Part shown: one piece after another, positions 28,300 to 36,058 of the stretch
Numbering within the stretch: position 1 is the stretch's first letter
Layout: each line of letters opens with the position of its first letter
DNA from: JAIXWP01 sp044371755
GTDB lineage: Bacteria; Bacteroidota; Bacteroidia; Flavobacteriales_D; Sanyastnellaceae
Assembly: GCA_044371755.1 (NCBI GenBank)
Contig: JBILSZ010000011.1
Span: forward strand, 1 to 47,563
Length of the DNA: 47,563 nucleotides
Reading direction: 5' to 3'
Notes under the pieces: model-generated
Databases searched by the model: none
What the model saw: the letters and a program-made list of their open reading frames with translations, nothing else
Told to the model about the DNA's origin: nothing
Program-made: the position numbers and the translations under genes

Positions 28300-29259
28300 A
28301 TGAAATCAAGAATTTTCATCATTGCACTTTTTGTGACTGTATTAGTAAATTATGCAGGTGCACAGCAAATATCAAGAAGAACGCAGTTTCCAATTAATAC
28401 CTTCATGGTCAATCCTGCTGTTGCGGGAACCCAGCGATATTCTCCTATTTTTGTGAGTTATCGAAATCAATGGGCGGGCTTTGAAGGTGCACCTACCACT
28501 ATTGTGGCGAGTGCACACACAGCATTCAGAAATGGACTAGGCGGGGGAGCGATTATCTATAGTGATGATATGGGTGGTGCAATCTCTGAGTCTGGCTTTG
28601 AACTAACGGGCGCTTATAATGTGGATTTGAACAATGCAGATCAGGTAAGCTTTGGATTGAGCTTAAATGGCGCCCAATATCGCTTTGACAATTCCAAACT
28701 AATTGTCGTTGATCAAACAGATGTCGCTCTCAATGATTTTCAGGCAGAGTCGCATTTTAATGTAGATGCCACATTCGGGATGCTTATTCATGGTGAAAAA
28801 TATTATGCTGGATTTTCAATTCCGCAACTTATGCAGAGTCGCCTTCGACTCAATAGTGACGGCAGCCCTTCGGATAATAGAAACATTCGCCACTACCAAT
28901 TGATGGGTAGTTATCGCTACTATGTGAATGATACATGGGATGTGCAGGGAAGTGGTTTTATGCGCTTCACAGAACAAACACCTGCACAGTTGGATATAAA
29001 TGTGCGTGTTAGTTATGCTGGAGCTGCATGGGGAGGCATCACTTATCGCACTAACGACGCAGTGGCTATCATGCTTGGTGGAATTTGGAAAGACTTCACT
29101 TTGGGTTATAGTTATGACATTACCACTACAGGAGCTCGTGTATTGAGCCCTCATACACATGAGATTTTGTTAGGATATTATATGCCTAAAAAGAAGGGCA
29201 AATTCCGCAATTCGAGCTTAGGTCCGCGTCGTCTTGAAAGAAGCAAAGTGGTAAACTAA
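28300..29259 (+). CDS. PorP/SprF family T9SS-associated outer membrane protein
   Basis: The 319-residue protein has a signal peptide (about 1-22, ending AGAQQ) and the PorP/SprF opening FPINTFMVNPAVAGTQRYSPIFVSYRNQWAGFEG, which is the family's most conserved stretch. The rest is strand-rich and fits an outer membrane barrel, ending with LLGYYMPKKKGKF. SprF-type members are needed for delivery or attachment of specific SprB-like T9SS cargo, and this gene follows directly after an SprB-repeat adhesin (13 bp gap). The stop TAA shares its last base with the next ATG, so translation is probably coupled. Confidence 0.93.
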   Translation: MKSRIFIIALFVTVLVNYAGAQQISRRTQFPINTFMVNPAVAGTQRYSPIFVSYRNQWAGFEGAPTTIVASAHTAFRNGLGGGAIIYSDDMGGAISESGFELTGAYNVDLNNADQVSFGLSLNGAQYRFDNSKLIVVDQTDVALNDFQAESHFNVDATFGMLIHGEKYYAGFSIPQLMQSRLRLNSDGSPSDNRNIRHYQLMGSYRYYVNDTWDVQGSGFMRFTEQTPAQLDINVRVSYAGAAWGGITYRTNDAVAIMLGGIWKDFTLGYSYDITTTGARVLSPHTHEILLGYYMPKKKGKFRNSSLGPRRLERSKVVN

Positions 29260-29843
29260 TGAAAAAGTACCTTCCCCTATTTGTCTTGTTATTTGCTGTT
29301 TCATCGGTCTGCGCTCAGTTTCAGCGCGTAGAAGTGGAACAGGTTGATAATGGTGGTGCTGTAGCTGGTCGCACGTATCGCATCTATATCGTTCTTGCTA
29401 ATGATAGTGATCAGGTGCACATGATCTACGGTGAACCAGCACACCCTATGGAAATTAAAAGTACCAAACCATTCTTTCAGTCCCCATTAGGCGGTACCAC
29501 TTCAAAACAAATTGGAAGAAAGTTGGCGAAAGAAAGACCGGAAGTTCGTTATGATTCGTTTATCACCATAGGTGCTGAGGATAATTATGATAACAACACC
29601 GAAACTCTTTTGAATACTGAACAGTTTGATAAAGGGGGAGCCATTTCTACAACTGATGGTGCTTGGTATTGCTTGCCTGGATCTAAACTAGGTTACGCAG
29701 GTGCCGATAAGCGAGTGCTTGTGGCTCAATTCACCACAGAAGGTGACATCAGCGGAACATTTAATGTTATGGGCCGAGATAAAGCTGGTGCCGTTTTTCA
29801 ACAGCACACGGTGACCTTCGATACCAAGACTAAGAAGAAGTAA
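29259..29843 (+). CDS. Small secreted protein in the T9SS adhesin cluster
   Basis: The 194-residue protein has a signal peptide (MKKYLPLFVLLFAVSSVCAQ) and a mature part that looks like an all-beta domain, starting VEVEQVDNGGAVAGRTYRIYIVLAN and ending in Lys-rich KTKKK. The phrase 'NGGxVxGxTYRIYxxLA' recurs in short secreted Bacteroidota proteins, but no function is known to me. Its ATG overlaps the SprF-like stop by one base, so it belongs to the same operon. It may be a second small cargo, an accessory of the adhesin or of SprF; this is inference. The stop is 1 bp from the stop of the convergent msrB. Confidence 0.8.
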   Translation: MKKYLPLFVLLFAVSSVCAQFQRVEVEQVDNGGAVAGRTYRIYIVLANDSDQVHMIYGEPAHPMEIKSTKPFFQSPLGGTTSKQIGRKLAKERPEVRYDSFITIGAEDNYDNNTETLLNTEQFDKGGAISTTDGAWYCLPGSKLGYAGADKRVLVAQFTTEGDISGTFNVMGRDKAGAVFQQHTVTFDTKTKKK

Positions 29844-29844
29844 T

Positions 29845-30237
29845 TTATTTCTTTTGAAATTTCAATGAACCGCTGTTGATACAGTAGCGCATACCTGTAG
29901 GGTTTGGGCCGTCATTAAATAAATGCCCAAGGTGACCTCCACATTTAGCGCAATGCACCTCAGTGCGTATCATCCCAAAGCTCATATCTCTCTGCTCTTC
30001 AACACTTTGTTCATCTAAAGCTGCATAATAGCTAGGCCATCCCGTGCCGCTATCGAACTTTGTTTGGCTGTCAAACAATTCTTGCCCGCATCCTGCGCAG
30101 AGATAGATACCATCTTCATGAGTATCCCAATATTCTCCTGTAAATGCGCGTTCGGTTCCCTTTTCTCTGAGAATGCGATATTGCTCTGGAGTGAGTTCTT
30201 TTTTCCACTCTTCTTCAGACTTTTTGATTTTTTCCAT
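29845..30237 (-). CDS. msrB: Peptide-methionine (R)-S-oxide reductase
   Basis: MsrB reduces methionine-R-sulfoxide in proteins. The 130-residue length is typical of a single-domain MsrB. The two zinc-binding CxxC pairs are present (C47/C50 in YLCAGCG and C96/C99 in HCAKCG), as is TGWPSY and the catalytic Cys119 in RYCINSGSLKF. It starts 2 bp after the stop of uvrA on the same strand and is likely co-transcribed with it, pairing oxidative-damage repair of protein and DNA. No signal peptide, so cytoplasmic. Confidence 0.95.
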   Translation of the reverse strand: MEKIKKSEEEWKKELTPEQYRILREKGTERAFTGEYWDTHEDGIYLCAGCGQELFDSQTKFDSGTGWPSYYAALDEQSVEEQRDMSFGMIRTEVHCAKCGGHLGHLFNDGPNPTGMRYCINSGSLKFQKK

Positions 30238-30239
30238 GC

Positions 30240-33032
30240 TTATATAAATTTTGCGGTGTGTGACGATTTAACCTTTTTAATCCCCAGAGGTTCTCCTGCA
30301 TAAACGAGGTTTCCTCCTTTTTCACCTCCCTCGGGTCCAAGATCTATCAGCCAATCAGCACTTTTCATCACATCGGGATTGTGCTCAACAGCTATTATAC
30401 TATGACCATTATCCAAAAGCGCACAGAAACTCTCCATCAGTTTTTGAACGTCATGGAAATGAAGCCCTGTAGTTGGTTCGTCGAATATAAATAAGGTGTG
30501 ATTTTGGGAAGCCCCTAGGGTCAGAAAAGTAGCAAGCTTGATACGCTGCGCTTCACCACCACTAAGGCTGCTTGAGCTTTGTCCGAGTCCAATGTATCCT
30601 AGTCCTACCCTTTGAAGAGGATAAAGTTTCGAAAGCAAGTTTTTGTTGATTGTCTTATCCTTCTCTTCTTCAAAAAGAAGAATTGCATCATCCACTGTCA
30701 TATCCAAGACATCGCTAACGCTTTTTTCTTTATACTGAACTTCCAGAACTTCTTCTTTAAATCGCTTGCCTTTGCACGACTCACATACCAGCTTGATATC
30801 GGCCATAAACTGCATCTCGATGGTTTGATATCCTTCTCCTTCGCACGCTTCACAGCGGCCACCATCAACATTGAAACTGAAGTGAGTGGGTTTGTATCCT
30901 CGTTGTTTTGCCAAGCTTTGCGATGCATAGAGCGTGCGCACCTCATCCCAAGCCTTCACGTATGTCACAGGATTTGATCGACTACTTTTTCCAATAGGAT
31001 TTTGATCAACAAATTCGACGGACTTCAATGTTTTAATGCTGCCTTCAAGGCCATCAAATGCTCCCGGTGCGTCGCCGAAACCACCGAGTTCTTTTTTCAA
31101 GGCGGGATACAAAATATCGCGCACAAGGCTTGATTTTCCTGAGCCGCTAACGCCGCTAATCACGGTGAAACAATGCAGTGGAATTTCGACATCGATATTC
31201 TTAAGGTTGTTTTCTCTTGCTCCCTTAATGATTATTTTATCTTTTCCTGGTTTGTGTTTTTTAGAGATTTTTATTTCTCTTTTCCCATTGAGATAATCAG
31301 CCGTTAGCGTATTTCCTTTTTTAATCAGATTTTCAATATCTCCTGTGAATACAACATTTCCACCGTTAGTACCTGCTTCTGGTCCCATATCCACCATCAT
31401 ATCGGAGTTGCGCATGATTTCTTCATCATGTTCTACTACTATCACTGTATTGCCTTGTTCACGCAATGCTTTGAGCACAGTGATAAGGCGCTGTGTATCT
31501 CTTGGATGCAAACCTATACTTGGCTCATCAAGTATATACATCGATCCTACAAGACTACTTCCTAAACTAGTGGCGAGATTGATGCGTTGCGATTCGCCTC
31601 CTGAAAGTGTATTTGAAAGTCTATTGAGCGTCAAATATTCAAGTCCAACTTCGATGAGGTATTTCAGTCTATTTTTTATTTCTGTCAAAATACGTTGGGC
31701 CACTTTCTCCTCATGCGGAGTGAGTTTGATGCTTTGAAAAAAACCAAAACATTCACCCACAGGCATATTCACCAAATCACTAATGCCCTTGTCATTTATC
31801 TTGACGTAATTCGCATCTTTTCTAAGCCTTGTTCCTTTGCAATCGGGACATTTTGTTTTACCACGATAGCGGCTCAGCATGACACGATATTGAATTTTAT
31901 AAGATTCGCTTTCTAAAAATTTGAAAAACTCATGAATACCAGAGGCGTGTGTAGTGCCATTCCATAGTTGATCAATTTGCTTTTGATTCAATTCACTATA
32001 GGGCTTGTGAATTGGGAAGTCCACTTTGCGTGCTGCCATGATGAATTGGTCTTTCCATTCGCTCATCTTTTCGCCCTTCCATGGCGCGATTGCGTCATCG
32101 TAGATGGATTTGGATTTATTGGGAATCACAAGGTTTTCATCAATTCCAATAATACTTCCAAATCCCTCGCAGGTTTTGCAGGCTCCGATTGGGTTGTTGA
32201 AACTAAAAAGATTGAGCGAAGGCTCTTCGAATGTGATGCCGTCTAATTCGAAGCGGTTTGAAAAGGCGTGGATTTTCTTTTGATCTACCAATTCAATATA
32301 GCATTCGCCATGGCCTTCAAAAAAGGCGGCACTAATAGAATCTGAAAGACGACCGCGGTTTTCATCATCATTCGTGGCCGTGGCGCGGTCAATAAGAATG
32401 TAGAGTTGATCTTTCGGTTTTGGTTTGTCCTTAATTTCTTCTAGCTTCACCACATCATCGTTCCATTTGATTCTGGTGAAGCCTTGCTGCTGGAGAATAT
32501 CGAATTTTTTGAGAGGGTCTTTTTCCTTACTCATGTCGAGCTTCGACAGGATATACAGACGTTCTTCTTCTTTTTGTGAAAATATAAAGTTGATTACGTC
32601 TTCCACGCGATGTCGTACGACTTCCTTCCCACTAATTGGTGAAAATGTCCGTCCTACACGAGCGTAGAGCAGTTTCATATAATCATAAATCTCTGTAGTA
32701 GTGCCAACGGTAGACCTCGAGGTTCTACTTGTCACTTTTTGTTCAATAGCCACTGCAGGAGATATCCCAATGATACTATCTACTTCGGGTTTATCCAATC
32801 TACCTAAGAACTGTCGAGCATAACTTGATAGACTTTCTACATAACGGCGTTGTCCTTCGGCGAATAAGGTGTCAAACGCCAGGCTCGACTTGCCACTGCC
32901 GCTCAAACCAGTAATAACTGTAAGTTTATTTCTTGGTATGGTCACCGATACATTCTTCAGATTGTGCACTCTCGCGCCTTTGATGATGATATTTTGCTTG
33001 GGATCTTCTGTATTGATGATTTTTTTCTTCAT
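30240..33032 (-). CDS. uvrA: Excinuclease ABC subunit A
   Basis: UvrA is the damage-recognition ATPase of nucleotide excision repair. The 930-residue protein has both ABC ATPase modules: Walker A GLSGSGKSS (42-50), followed by the UvrA-specific SSYARQFLGRLDKPEVD, signature LSGGESQRINLA with YILDEPSIGLHPRD, then the second Walker A GVSGSGKSS, signature LSGGEAQRIKLA and FDEPTTGLHFHD. The zinc-module cysteines are visible (CKTCEGFGS, CPDCKGTRL, CEACEGEGY and CESCKGKRF). Length and order are normal for UvrA1, with no truncation. The operon continues into msrB. Confidence 0.97.
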   Translation of the reverse strand: MKKKIINTEDPKQNIIIKGARVHNLKNVSVTIPRNKLTVITGLSGSGKSSLAFDTLFAEGQRRYVESLSSYARQFLGRLDKPEVDSIIGISPAVAIEQKVTSRTSRSTVGTTTEIYDYMKLLYARVGRTFSPISGKEVVRHRVEDVINFIFSQKEEERLYILSKLDMSKEKDPLKKFDILQQQGFTRIKWNDDVVKLEEIKDKPKPKDQLYILIDRATATNDDENRGRLSDSISAAFFEGHGECYIELVDQKKIHAFSNRFELDGITFEEPSLNLFSFNNPIGACKTCEGFGSIIGIDENLVIPNKSKSIYDDAIAPWKGEKMSEWKDQFIMAARKVDFPIHKPYSELNQKQIDQLWNGTTHASGIHEFFKFLESESYKIQYRVMLSRYRGKTKCPDCKGTRLRKDANYVKINDKGISDLVNMPVGECFGFFQSIKLTPHEEKVAQRILTEIKNRLKYLIEVGLEYLTLNRLSNTLSGGESQRINLATSLGSSLVGSMYILDEPSIGLHPRDTQRLITVLKALREQGNTVIVVEHDEEIMRNSDMMVDMGPEAGTNGGNVVFTGDIENLIKKGNTLTADYLNGKREIKISKKHKPGKDKIIIKGARENNLKNIDVEIPLHCFTVISGVSGSGKSSLVRDILYPALKKELGGFGDAPGAFDGLEGSIKTLKSVEFVDQNPIGKSSRSNPVTYVKAWDEVRTLYASQSLAKQRGYKPTHFSFNVDGGRCEACEGEGYQTIEMQFMADIKLVCESCKGKRFKEEVLEVQYKEKSVSDVLDMTVDDAILLFEEEKDKTINKNLLSKLYPLQRVGLGYIGLGQSSSSLSGGEAQRIKLATFLTLGASQNHTLFIFDEPTTGLHFHDVQKLMESFCALLDNGHSIIAVEHNPDVMKSADWLIDLGPEGGEKGGNLVYAGEPLGIKKVKSSHTAKFI

Positions 33033-33177
33033 ATGGGTCGCTTCTAATAGGGCGGGGGCACAAATGTCGAAAGAGAAACCAGAATATTTATCGGTTGTTC
33101 ATTAGTTGTAAATTATTGATAATAAGTGATTTGAATCAAATATTTATGGTAGGGTAGGGTATTTTGAAAAAAAATCG

Positions 33178-33185
33178 TATTTTTG
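33178..33185 (+). promoter_or_regulatory. -7 box TATTTTTG of the sigma factor gene
   Basis: A perfect TAnnTTTG match placed 153 nt before the ATG at 33339. Transcription would start around 33190, exactly at the neighbouring palindrome. There is no well-spaced -33 TTG. Confidence 0.5.
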
Positions 33186-33190
33186 TCATA

Positions 33191-33209
33191 ACCGAAAAAT
33201 ATTTTCGGT
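33191..33209 (+). promoter_or_regulatory. Palindromic operator-like site or 5' hairpin
   Basis: ACCGAAAA (33191-33198) and TTTTCGGT (33202-33209) form a perfect 8-bp inverted repeat with a 3-nt centre, only 5 nt after the -7 box at 33178. It could be a repressor operator or a stabilising hairpin at the mRNA 5' end. Confidence 0.5.
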
Positions 33210-33338
33210 ACATACAATAACCCAGGATTAGTTGCGTTACGAAACAAATCCTACTAAGACACAATTGCGCCTATAGACAGACTTTACTCTTTGTTCTAAT
33301 CAAAATCAAGTAGAACTCATTAAAAAGAGGAGGTCGTT

Positions 33339-33926
33339 ATGCGTCTTAGTGAACACACAGATCGTCAGTTGGTAGAAGCCTACATTCGTGGGCACGAGGA
33401 ATGTTTCCAAGAATTATTGAAGCGTTACAAGAGCCGAGTTTTCGGTAAGATAACGATGTATGTCAAAGACAGAGCTGCCGCAGAGGACATTTTTCAAGAC
33501 ACGTTTATGAAAGCGATTCAAGCTTTGAAAGACGGACAGTACAATGAAGAGGGAAAATTCAGCGCCTGGATTATGCGTATTGCGCATAACTTGTGTATCG
33601 ACTACTTCCGAGTGAAAAAGAAAATGCCAATGAGTCGTGCAAATGATGACTACGATCCATTTGACTATATCGGCAGTGGCGAAAAGAATTCAGAGCAAGT
33701 CAATATCAATAAGCAAGTCCTTTCGGATGCTAAGAAGCTTTTGAATCAACTCCCAGCAGAGCAGAAGGAAATAGTAATGATGCGTCTTTATTATGATATG
33801 AGTTTCAAAGAAATATCAGATTCATTGAATATCAGCATCAATACCGCGCTCGGTCGGATGCGTTATGCATTGATCAATTTGCGTAAGCTTATCGAAAAGC
33901 ATCAGATCGAAATGACGCTTTCATAA
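33339..33926 (+). CDS. RNA polymerase sigma factor, sigma-70/ECF family
   Basis: The 195-residue protein has the two-domain ECF layout. Region 2 spans about residues 20-95 (FQELLKRYKSRVFGKITMYVKDRAAAEDIFQDTFMKA and FSAWIMRIAHNLCIDYFR), the core-binding and -10 recognition part. Region 4 spans about 135-185 (LLNQLPAEQKEIVMMRLYYDMSFKEISDSLNISINTALGRMRYALINL), the -35-binding helix-turn-helix. It has no fused anti-sigma domain. A GAGGAGG ribosome site precedes the ATG, which is unusually strong for Bacteroidota, where such sites are rare. A small ORF follows and may be its partner, and the unit ends with a clear terminator. The regulon cannot be deduced. Confidence 0.93.
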   Translation: MRLSEHTDRQLVEAYIRGHEECFQELLKRYKSRVFGKITMYVKDRAAAEDIFQDTFMKAIQALKDGQYNEEGKFSAWIMRIAHNLCIDYFRVKKKMPMSRANDDYDPFDYIGSGEKNSEQVNINKQVLSDAKKLLNQLPAEQKEIVMMRLYYDMSFKEISDSLNISINTALGRMRYALINLRKLIEKHQIEMTLS

Positions 33927-33994
33927 AAAAATATGAAGACGTTATAATAAAGTTAGAAATGGGACGTTAGCTGGTCATAAAACAAAACCCGCCT

Positions 33995-34195
33995 ATGTCC
34001 CATTTTACACTTCAAGATTTAGTAGATTTTACTCAAAACGAAAGAAAAATGGTAGAAGATGTCCTACCAACGGCTACCCACGATAGAGAAGTGGAGCCTA
34101 GTGAAGCTTGCCTCCGCAACATTTTGGATTATTCGAAAGCGTTGAGCGTGCGAACTTCAAAAAAAATGAAGCAAGTTCATGTGATATTGAACTAA
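33995..34195 (+). CDS. Small protein downstream of the sigma factor
   Basis: The 66-residue cytoplasmic protein has no signal peptide or membrane span. It starts MSHFTLQDLVDFTQNE and ends in a basic stretch (SKKMKQVHVILN). PSEACLRNILDYSKALSV in the middle resembles a conserved phrase I associate with small proteins encoded just after ECF-type sigma genes in Bacteroidota. The gap to the sigma gene is 68 bp and the terminator at 34220 follows the stop, so the pair forms one transcription unit. A role in modulating the sigma factor is possible but not shown. Confidence 0.7.
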   Translation: MSHFTLQDLVDFTQNERKMVEDVLPTATHDREVEPSEACLRNILDYSKALSVRTSKKMKQVHVILN

Positions 34196-34219
34196 GCTTA
34201 AAATCACCAAATATTAACC

Positions 34220-34249
34220 GAGGCTGTCCGATGGACAGCCTCTTTTTTT
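34220..34249 (+). terminator. Rho-independent terminator of the sigma factor unit
   Basis: GAGGCTGTCC (34220-34229) and GGACAGCCTC (34233-34242) form a perfect 10-bp stem with a 3-nt loop, followed by seven T (34243-34249). Confidence 0.95.
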
Positions 34250-34260
34250 ATCTTTTTTGT

Positions 34261-34268
34261 TACATTTG
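34261..34268 (+). promoter_or_regulatory. -7 box TACATTTG, 6 nt before ATG
   Basis: A perfect TAnnTTTG match placed directly after the terminator and ending 6 nt before the start of the barrel gene at 34275. The terminator just upstream means this gene needs its own promoter, which supports the call. Confidence 0.55.
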
Positions 34269-34274
34269 GTCACT

Positions 34275-34940
34275 ATGAAAAATATCGCACTACTAGTCAT
34301 CACTTTGTTTATCAGTACTTGTGCCTTTTCACAAAGAGAGAAAGAGTTTCAAGTTAGAGCGAGTTACGGGCTTGCTGGGTATGCTACATTATCAGAAACG
34401 AAGTTCACGGCTTTCGGATTTGAGGTGAGCGATTCGGATACAAGTGGTGCAGCAACTCAGCATTTCAATTTGGACTTGAGGTACGATTTTACCAATAGAA
34501 TCACTGCGGGCATTGATTTGAAATTGGGATCATACATTTATGATCCAGAAGAAGACAATCGGGGTAAGAGCAACTCATTTGTTGTAGTAGGCATCTCGGG
34601 AGAATTCAATCTTATGAGTCGTGAAAAGTCGAGATTGTTTTTGGGGTTGGGGCTTCACCGTTCGGACTTAGAATTGAGAGAGCGGGATACAAATGCGGGA
34701 ATTGTTTCAGAAGCCGTGGCTACTTATCGCGGAAGAGGAATTAAATTGAATCTTGGATATTCCAAATTTTTTGGAAATAGCCCGATTGGTTTTAATGTGA
34801 GTTTGGGATACGATTCTCACAACTTTGATTTGGAAGACTACATCATAGACAATAATCCCTTTTTCGCCAACTATGAAGGTACGCTGCAAGTTAGAGGCCT
34901 AGATTTTTCAATGGGGCTTGTATTTAGAATTCGACCTTAG
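34275..34940 (+). CDS. Outer membrane beta-barrel protein
   Basis: I prefer the ATG at 34275 (MKNIALLVITLFISTCAFSQ) to an upstream TTG, because it gives a normal signal peptide. The mature 200 residues consist of alternating strands separated by short turns (EFQVRASYGLAGYATL, FNLDLRYDFTNRITAGIDLKLGSYIY, SRLFLGLGLHRSD) and end with a strand finishing in an aromatic/basic pattern (LDFSMGLVFRIRP), typical of an eight-stranded outer membrane barrel (OmpA/OmpW-like size). No more specific family can be named. The stop overlaps by 4 bp the end of the convergent lipoprotein gene. Confidence 0.8.
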   Translation: MKNIALLVITLFISTCAFSQREKEFQVRASYGLAGYATLSETKFTAFGFEVSDSDTSGAATQHFNLDLRYDFTNRITAGIDLKLGSYIYDPEEDNRGKSNSFVVVGISGEFNLMSREKSRLFLGLGLHRSDLELRERDTNAGIVSEAVATYRGRGIKLNLGYSKFFGNSPIGFNVSLGYDSHNFDLEDYIIDNNPFFANYEGTLQVRGLDFSMGLVFRIRP

Positions 34941-36007
34941 TCGATGACTGGTTCAAAATAATGAAAATTATAGTCTGCCTTCGAGGGATGAAAAATCTCT
35001 GTTAGATCTCGCAGTATGAGATGCGGTTCGAGAATGGCGTCACCGAAGTAGTCTCGAACATTTGTATTGCAATAAAAAATATGGTTGTTTTGAAATGCTT
35101 TTAGTTTTTTAAAACGAGCGTCTTCATTTGCGATGGCATCATAAGTCAGTGCATTCGTGGAATATTCTACCCTTCCCCAAAAATCACATTCGAAGGCAAG
35201 ATTCATGAGAGATTCAAAGGGCAAGGCGAGGTTTTTATTTGAAATAGAGTCGGAAAGAATGTAGCTTCCACCTGCGTCGTTGATGAGTATAGCTTGAAAG
35301 CTATTACCAGGTGGGGCATACCAAACACCGCCTTCTTGACTACCCGTAAAAACACATGGTCTTTCGGAAGCAAATTGAGAAGTGTTTTCTTCCTTGAGTT
35401 GTAAGTATTCTTTTTCTATGGCTTGAAAAGTCTGCTCGGCGAGTGAATCTGCCCCGCACACTGCTGCAAAAACTTTTATCCACTCTACGCGACCCAGAGG
35501 GTGTTTTTCGAGATATTCAGATATAGGAAAACAGCGAATTCCCTTAGATGTATATTTTTCATAACTCCCATGCCCGTATGGGTATACAAAAAACCACTCC
35601 GGACTAATTGAAATAAGTAATTCTAAATCTACGTCGTCTGCGGAACTTAAGTTGACCAGTTCTTTATTATCAATAGCCTTACGGGCATTAGTGTTGCGCA
35701 CTAGTTCGGCGAATGCCACACCTTTGATTGCATTCAATTTTTGAAGTCGGTCAAAATATGAAAGGTGTGTGGTAGAAAGGCATGCGATTTTTTGAGATGG
35801 GTGGCTGATTTCGATAACTTCAAGAGTGTCTCCCGGATTTTCAAGATCGAAAAGTATAATTTGTTTTTTATCAAGAAATTCAACTATTTCAAAGCCTTCG
35901 GCATATTTAGGTTTGATTGATTTACCCTCAATTAGTGACAATTGGCCGGAGTTTTTTTCACTACAAGAGGCCAAAAAATGACAAATCGCTAAGAAGTAAT
36001 ATTTCAT
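34937..36007 (-). CDS. BtuF/FepB-like substrate-binding lipoprotein
   Basis: The start at 36007 gives a lipoprotein signal (MKYYFLAICHFLASCSEKN, lipobox LASC); the frame extends 16 codons further upstream but without a sensible signal. The mature part resembles class III periplasmic binding proteins with a helical backbone (BtuF/TroA type): IACLSTTHLSYFDRLQKLNAIKGVAF near residue 70, LELLISISPEWFFVYPYG, and in the second lobe VWYAPPGNSFQAILINDAGGSYI, where family members line the ligand cleft. The likely ligand is vitamin B12, heme or a siderophore-iron complex. No permease or ATPase gene is adjacent, so an ABC transporter elsewhere is implied. It is divergent from the carboxylase operon. Confidence 0.8.
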   Translation of the reverse strand: MKYYFLAICHFLASCSEKNSGQLSLIEGKSIKPKYAEGFEIVEFLDKKQIILFDLENPGDTLEVIEISHPSQKIACLSTTHLSYFDRLQKLNAIKGVAFAELVRNTNARKAIDNKELVNLSSADDVDLELLISISPEWFFVYPYGHGSYEKYTSKGIRCFPISEYLEKHPLGRVEWIKVFAAVCGADSLAEQTFQAIEKEYLQLKEENTSQFASERPCVFTGSQEGGVWYAPPGNSFQAILINDAGGSYILSDSISNKNLALPFESLMNLAFECDFWGRVEYSTNALTYDAIANEDARFKKLKAFQNNHIFYCNTNVRDYFGDAILEPHLILRDLTEIFHPSKADYNFHYFEPVID

Positions 36008-36011
36008 TAGG

Positions 36012-36019
36012 CGAAAATA
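36012..36019 (-). promoter_or_regulatory. Candidate -7 box TATTTTCG, 4 nt before ATG
   Basis: On the - strand TATTTTCG, 7 of 8 matches, ends 4 nt before the ATG at 36007. It supports the start chosen for the lipoprotein gene and suggests an almost leaderless mRNA. Confidence 0.4.
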
Positions 36020-36034
36020 AGGGTAAGGAGTCTT

Positions 36035-36042
36035 TAAATTCG
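36035..36042 (+). promoter_or_regulatory. Candidate -7 box TAAATTCG
   Basis: TAAATTCG, 7 of 8 matches to TAnnTTTG, ends 16 nt before the ATG at 36059 of the carboxylase operon. Confidence 0.35.
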
Positions 36043-36058
36043 CGCACACATCCATTCA

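Larger units (their letters stand above)
33033..33338. other. 306-bp divergent intergenic region between uvrA and the sigma factor gene
   Basis: This gap holds promoters for both directions. For the sigma gene there is a perfect -7 box, a 19-bp palindrome next to it and a long leader of about 145 nt with a strong ribosome site (GAGGAGG at 33327-33333). For uvrA only a weak box (GACATTTG on the - strand) is seen about 30 nt before the start. No coding sequence was found in it. Confidence 0.7.
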
